Below, in pieces: positions 58,601 through 64,000 of a stretch of DNA of 64,000 nucleotides. The position numbers were made by a program, and so were the translations under genes. Location: positions 343,266-407,265 of the forward strand of contig JAQFVV010006694.1 of assembly GCA_028023455.1 (NCBI GenBank), given 5' to 3'. Position 1 is the stretch's first letter. The number at the start of each line of letters is the position of its first letter. The notes beneath the pieces are model-generated. The model saw only the letters and a list, made by a program, of their open reading frames with translations. It was not told the DNA's origin and ran no database searches. The stretch is from Epiperipatus broadwayi. Taxonomy: Eukaryota > Onychophora > Udeonychophora > Euonychophora > Peripatidae.

Positions 58601-58760
58601 TAAAATAAGCTTATCAAATTTACACCATTTGCCTTTACCATTTTCTTTTCTTTCTCCCTCCAAAAGCAAACTATCAGACAATCTTCTCCTAAATTCGCGC
58701 TCTTTTCTTTTATTACATTGAGACGCATACGTAATTCTGTATTTATTTTTAATAATTAAT
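55601..58760. other. Unique CpG-containing block without a recognised gene
   Basis: Begins with the palindrome GGTTACAATA...TATTGTAACC (55610-55635). TTGTAACC recurs at 55632, 55657 and 55704, with GTGCCGACCACGCTGCGGC nearby. A 17-base unit GCGGATTAACCACCAGC occurs at 57175 and 57235, exactly 60 bp apart, with looser relatives (TGTGGAT) at 57079 and 57126. CpGs are commoner than in the rest of the window. Minus-strand frame 58258-58515 (85 codons) has no known motif. Could be a decayed transposon, a solo LTR or unique regulatory DNA. Confidence 0.35.
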
Positions 58761-59069
58761 TTTAATTGAACAAATGGTTTTTTAATTCAATGGAAATAAT
58801 AATTTAAGATCATTTTAAACAAATGAAACAAAATATTATTTTTAATAATATTTTACCAAATTTTTATGTGTTGTCAAATTTTTAAAAAGTTAAACGTTTT
58901 GATATGAGTTAGTATATGGGAAGAAGCAAATTTAAATTTATTAAAATAATATAAGAGAGTAATCTGTTCAAAGTGCAAATCAAGCCAATCAAATCACCAA
59001 AAGAAGAAAGAGAAATTTTTATACTAGTTACATCAATTAATATATTTTATACTAAAATATATGGTTACA
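58761..59069. other. A+T-rich DNA, no gene seen
   Basis: Nothing recognised. Confidence 0.5.
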
Positions 59070-59101
<32 letters not shown>

Positions 59102-59108
59102 TTGTGTG
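59070..59108. repeat. TA/TG microsatellite
   Basis: TA run followed by a TG run. Confidence 0.95.
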
Positions 59109-60476
59109 ATTTATTGTATAAAAAATATATGTGTGAAATAATTAGATGTTGGTTTGTAATTATGATAAATATTTTAAGTGTTTAAATTTAAATAGAACGT
59201 TGTTTGTACTATATAAAATAATTATTATAATGTATATGCATTTATTTTGATGATAATAATACATGTTTTAAAATAAAGATAAAATATGGTATATTAATGA
59301 TTAATATTAGATATTTGGTTTCATGCATTTCTATTAAATTAGAAAAAATCCAACAAAATTAGATAAGGAATTATTTAATTTTACTAGATGTAAATATGCT
59401 TTATGTCTAGTAAATTCTTGAGTAAAGAATTTCTAAGTAATCATCTAATTTATTGATATTTTGTGCCAATCAATGTATTTTTGACTAATTTTGATTTGTT
59501 CTATATTTTTTCAGACAATTAGAATATTAGCAAGTTCGATGTAGATATATAAGTTATTTATATAAACTTGTTATAAAAATATTATACTTATTATCTATAA
59601 TATTTAAATATAAGTATAGTATATATACTTAAGCTAGATGTATGATTGAAGAGATCTTGAAAGTCTGGGTTCAAATTTTCTCTATTATCATCTATAAGTA
59701 ACTGTTAATGATATAAAACAAGACACATATATTAGAGTAATAATGACAAAATAATAAACAATATGCATATTTAAATCTATTCTTACCAAACACTTACCTG
59801 ATTTACATTAAATGATAATATGGGCAAATAAAAAAAAAATTCTTTTTGAGAATGTAGTTTGTTTTTGTTTGTTTTTTCAAAACTGATCAAATTATTTTAA
59901 AAATTAAATGAAAGTTAATTATCAATTATAGAGATATAAGATATTCTTTAATGTGAAATAAGAATAATAAATGGATATTAAGAAAGCAAAATTAACCATT
60001 GATATTACAATTTTTTAAAAAAACTCCAATTTACAAATAATTTTAAAATACTAATACATTTTGACTGTCTTATATTTTAATGAGATTATCAGAAAGTTAA
60101 AAGATAAAGATATTGATGTTATACAAAAAGCATTAACAAAAAGAAGTGATTTAGTAAATTTTCTAATAATTCATCAAGAAAAGAAAAATATGAAAATAAT
60201 TAAAACTGTTTCAGTTTTTAAAAAAAATAGAAATATAAAATTATAATTATACAGAAAAGAGATAATAATGTAATATGACTATAAAAGGCAAGGAAAATTA
60301 TAAAAAACTAAATAAGTCTCAAAGTTCAAATAGATATCTTCATAAGAAAATAGAATTTATTTTAGGAATAAGAAGAAAAACAGCATTTATATCAATTACA
60401 AAAACAAAAACAAAACAACCTTATAGTAGTGATTGTGAACAAACAATGGTGAAGGTGTGATAAAATATTACTCTAA
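59109..60476. other. A+T-rich DNA with a family-B tail
   Basis: At 59630-59690 a family-B tRNA-like tail occurs alone (GATCTTGAAAGTCTGGGTTCA). Lysine-rich plus frames at 60061-60246 and 60275-60460 are open but match nothing I recognise. Confidence 0.5.
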
Positions 60477-60513
60477 TATCCAGACTAGTTTTGGTTGTGC
60501 TTCATCAGTGAGA
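60477..60513 (-). ncRNA. Hammerhead-like motif, family C, copy C4
   Basis: On the minus strand: TCTCA, CTGATGA (intact), a reduced stem II, AAAA for GAAA, then the palindrome ACTAGT, C17 and TGGATA. The following CTTAGGATCT... flank matches family C. Confidence 0.45.
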
Positions 60514-62267
60514 GTGGATTGAGAGTACCTAGATCTTAGGATCTACCTCCAGCCCCACTTTAACTCTATTTAACTCAACTAGAGAATGAATGAAACACCT
60601 AATATTTAATAATCATTAGTCATGTGACTACCCATATGGTGTTAACAACAACACCACATCATCAGGAGGTTGGAAAAATATTTTAAAAATATGTAAGAGT
60701 GTTATGGAGAGTGTGTTGGTGTTTAGTGGTTTAATCAATTACAATATATGTTTTAGGTTTTACATTGCAAACTCGATTTTAGGTACTAGTTTTGATGATA
60801 TATAATGGAATATACCTCATAGAGAAATAAAACTATCATTATTATAGTTATCCCCTCAATTTATAAGAATATTTTATTGTGATTTTATTATAATTATATG
60901 ATATTATATAATTATTTAATGTTTTCAAAACATAATTAATAGTCCAATAAAAAAAATACTTTAAATAAAAAAATTAATTTATTAAAAAATTAATTTATTA
61001 AAAAAAATCATGTTAGTTTATAAGATAGAGTGGATGACTGTAGGCGAATCAAAATTCTGGGTTCAAATCCTCTTTAATTATTACTGATTCATTAAACATA
61101 AAAGAAAAATGCTTATAATTTTACATTAAATATTTATCTTTAAATGAAAATTCAACATAAAAACAATGATAGTGAATAATCTTATATCATTTTTATATTT
61201 TATTTGTTACTAATTCACAACTGAATATAAAAAGACAAAATTGATAATTTTGAACTAAATGTTTATATTTAAAATAAATATAGTATAAGAACAATAACAG
61301 TGAATTATCCAATATCAAGTCACCTTTAAAACAACATATAAGACTAAAAACAATAATATATGAAATAACATGAGACTAATATAGTAAAGTGGTATGTTTG
61401 GTGTATATATACCCAAAGCAAAATTTCTTTAAACTCAAGGAAAGGTACTGTAAATTTATTTTATTTTATTTTATTGATCTTTTAAAATAGTATTTACTAA
61501 TAAATGGCATTTATAAATTATGTGAATTAAACCGCATTTAAATTACTCTAATAAATTATATTTAGTTCAATTAATACAGCTTAACTTAATTTTTTTAATT
61601 AATACTTTTTATAAAGTTACAAAGGCAAAAATGTTTTTCAAATATTTTTTTTTATTATTTTAGTAAATTTCTTCATCAAAAATGTCCAAAGACCATAAAT
61701 TTCAAAATAGTATTATTTTATTTGTATTTAGAAATTTCAATGTTTAATATTTCTTTGTCATTATTTTTTTTTCTGCACATATGGTACTAACATTGTTATC
61801 TTTATAAAAAATATTCCTTAATTTCTTCACAAATTGAAAAAAAATTATCTTTGTAATTACTAATAGTTAATTTGTATATATAACTGATTTGATTTGAACA
61901 ACATGTGGCATTAAAAAAATAGCTATTCATTTTGGCAACAAAGGGAAGGAAAATGTATGAATAGAGAAGACTATTATAATGACAGGTTCATGCAAAAGTA
62001 CAATGTTTTGATATGATTACCAGTTTAATTAGCCATAAGGTTTGACATATCTAGATGTAATCTGAAAACTAATTATAAATCCAATCAAAGTTTATTACAA
62101 AAGAAAAAAAAGTTTTTTGAAATTTAACCCACACAAGGTTCATAATTGTTGTATTATATCTTCAATATATCAAGATTTAATGAAAAATACACTTATATGC
62201 ATATATGAAACTGTGCACATAAAATATTAAAAATGCAGTGTAATGTTATACAATAAATATAATAATG
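60514..62267. other. A+T-rich DNA with an isolated family-B tail
   Basis: At 61005-61080 a family-B tRNA-like tail has a perfect box B, GGTTCAAATCC, at 61060-61070, with an A-box-like AGATAGAGTGG about 30 bases upstream. No hammerhead precedes it. The rest shows no gene. Confidence 0.55.
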
Positions 62268-62541
62268 ATATTAATATCATCTATGTTCTTTATTACATTT
62301 TACAATGCTTTTTTACAACCCACTATTGACCGTTTTGATTGCCCCAGCAATCCTCTTCCAAACTATAACAAACATAATACAAATACTTGAATACAAATAT
62401 ACATAAACATATATATTCATGTATTTGTATTGTATTTGTTATTGTTCTGAAGGAGATTGCTGGGTTAATCAAAACTGTCAATAGTGGTTTGTAAAAAAGC
62501 ATTGTAAAAAGTAATAAAGAACATAGATGATATTAATATTA
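62268..62541. repeat. Inverted-repeat (MITE-like) element
   Basis: Arms of about 125 bp (62268-62395 and 62415-62541) pair with few mismatches. Ends are AATATTAATATCATCTATGT-like and the internal landmark is GATTGCCCCAGCAATC / GATTGCTGGGTTAATC. No coding capacity. Confidence 0.85.
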
Positions 62542-64000
62542 TATGGATTTGGCAATGCATTAAGAAAGATAAAGTTTTAATAAATATAATAATGATGAGT
62601 ATTAATCTTTTACTAATTTTCATTTTTTTTCACATTCTTTTAAGTAAATTTTCAAATCTATCAATGTGTATTATAATATTTTCTAAATGATACACTGTGA
62701 GATATATTTATTTTAGTTTGATAATAATAAAATGTAATTTTCAAAACAAGGCTCTGTATATAATATTTACCCAAGGGTAGTTGTTCTCATCATCACTATT
62801 ATCCACTTCAAAACAAATATGGCCAAATTAATTCCAGAAGTAGAAAAAATGGTGAAGAAAAAGACATGGAATGAGAAAATATAAAATAAAAGTAAAAACA
62901 AAAAAGATTAGTGTAAGAAGAAACATGCATTTAATTAAAGAATGATAATGCGATTACATAAACACAGAATCCTATTTTGGTAGCTAGTGCAGGGATAATT
63001 AGAATGGCATGAGGAGTTCAAGATGGCTGTGTCCTGTACCAATTCAAGTGATAGAAGATAGAAAGACAAAAAAGTGTATGAAAAATGAATGAACAAAAAA
63101 TAAATTCATTTAATTAAAAATGTTAATATTTATTATACTTGATTGTTTTTATACCATGTCAAATAAAAGCTAACGTTTTTTAATTGATATTTTGAAATTG
63201 ATAATTTATCAAGTCACTTTTAGAAAGACTGATAATTCTGAAAAAGTAATATTTTCATTTTTAGTTGATATTTATCTTTATACAAATAAAATTCATTATT
63301 TAATGAAGCAACAATCCTCATCATATTGGTTTTTCATAACTTTTATAAGTTAAAAGAGAACACATGAGCACTATGTGTCTTAAACAAGTATGACATCTTT
63401 TTTATTAAAATTATCTTTTTTCAGAGCCTGTGGTTTTAGTTGAAGTTAAATATTTTTCTCTTTTAAATATTTGCAACTTTAGTGTTTTTTTTTCTCAGAA
63501 CGGTCTTTTCTAATATAATCTTTAAAATATCTTTTAAGTATTTAGCCAATCTATTTTTTAAACCTATTTTTGAGAACTTTTTTTTTATATTGCCCCTAGT
63601 ATTTTTTAAACATCTACAATTATATATTTGAAATGTAAAAGTGCTAATTTTCATTTATATTTGTATGTAAGTTATATTGTTTTTAAGTACTTCTCTTCTT
63701 GGCAAAGGTTTGTCTAAATTACTTTGTAAAAAAAAAAAAAAACAACAAGTAGCAAACAAAAAAAAGCTGAAAAGAAAAAGACATAATGCGTCAACATTGA
63801 TTAATACAAAATGTTTTCCTCTATCTTTCCTCTAATTTTAAAACAGTTAGATAGTAATTTATGATAGATAATTGATTGTTCATTTTAAATGACTTCTGAC
63901 CAGATATTAAAGCTTGGATTGTGATAATGATTGAAGCATTAACTATTACAAACATAATTTTAAGATCTTTTATGTGTACAATATAATAAATTTACAGTGT
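62542..64000. other. A+T-rich DNA, no gene seen
   Basis: Poly-A/T runs. The 63-residue minus frame at 63463-63654 is lysine-rich without motifs. Confidence 0.5.

Noticed and set aside
60061-60460. Two lysine-rich plus frames as a small nuclear protein gene
   Set aside because: Composition follows A-rich DNA. No motif, and flanked by repeats.

Overview
This window looks like a gene-poor, repeat-dominated stretch of an A+T-rich animal nuclear genome. By eye it is well over 70% A+T, with no long open frames, no operons and no ribosome-binding sites. The repeats are animal-type: RTE-clade and other LINE remnants, Penelope-like elements (PLEs) carrying a GIY-YIG-type endonuclease, a Ty3/gypsy LTR element, tRNA-derived modules, and long TA, TAA and CT/CAT arrays. 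I cannot name the species. A PLE-rich invertebrate (flatworm, cnidarian, mollusc or annelid) would fit. I found no intact host protein-coding gene. Every coding trace is a decayed transposable-element fragment, except possibly a THAP-like domain near 54.7 kb that may also come from a transposon.

Layout. 0-5.5 kb: a fold-back repeat, one hammerhead-bearing SINE-like repeat, and two RTE LINE remnants lying tail to tail. 6.0-9.8 kb: the most striking locus. It holds a 229-bp palindrome with a hammerhead-like motif in each arm, then a head-to-head array of 403-bp units each with one hammerhead motif (three units minus, two plus), then a decayed PLE bounded by 140-bp inverted terminal arms that also carry hammerhead-like motifs. 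12.4-17.6 kb: PLE-2 fragments, a family-C hammerhead repeat and a LINE 3' end. 18.6 and 23.1-23.8 kb: unique, less A+T-rich, CpG-containing blocks that could be regulatory. 24.8-27.2 kb: a well-preserved family-B hammerhead repeat, then a minus-strand coiled-coil ORF remnant. 28.7-30.2 kb: a large inverted PLE-2 pair. 32.8-35.9 kb: family-B fold-back pairs and a tRNA-like sequence. 36.6-40.4 kb: a Ty3/gypsy element with two LTRs, protease, RT and integrase remnants, and a nested family-C hammerhead fold-back. 42-43 kb: TA and TAA arrays. 46.7 kb: a second LINE family. 47.7-50.3 kb: inverted LTR-retrotransposon pieces with a primer-binding-site-like sequence. 54.7 kb: the THAP-like frame. 55-58.8 kb: a pyrimidine-rich array and a unique CpG-containing block. 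The rest is A+T-rich DNA with scattered repeat tails and a palindromic element at 62.3 kb.

Main discovery candidate. At least five unrelated-looking repeat families carry the hammerhead core: CUGANGA, stem II, GAAA, a very short palindromic stem III, a UH cleavage site and stem I. The clearest are 8189-8232 (+), 7517-7560 (-) and 24929-24972 (-), with a 5-6 bp perfect stem I around an intact core. The 403-bp array resembles satellite-like or retrozyme-like hammerhead repeats. Family B, a hammerhead plus a Pol III box-B-bearing tail, resembles the hammerhead SINEs of schistosomes. The PLEs are plausible sources of mobilising activity. Ribozyme activity, transcription and circular RNA are inferences; only the motifs and repeat layout are directly visible.
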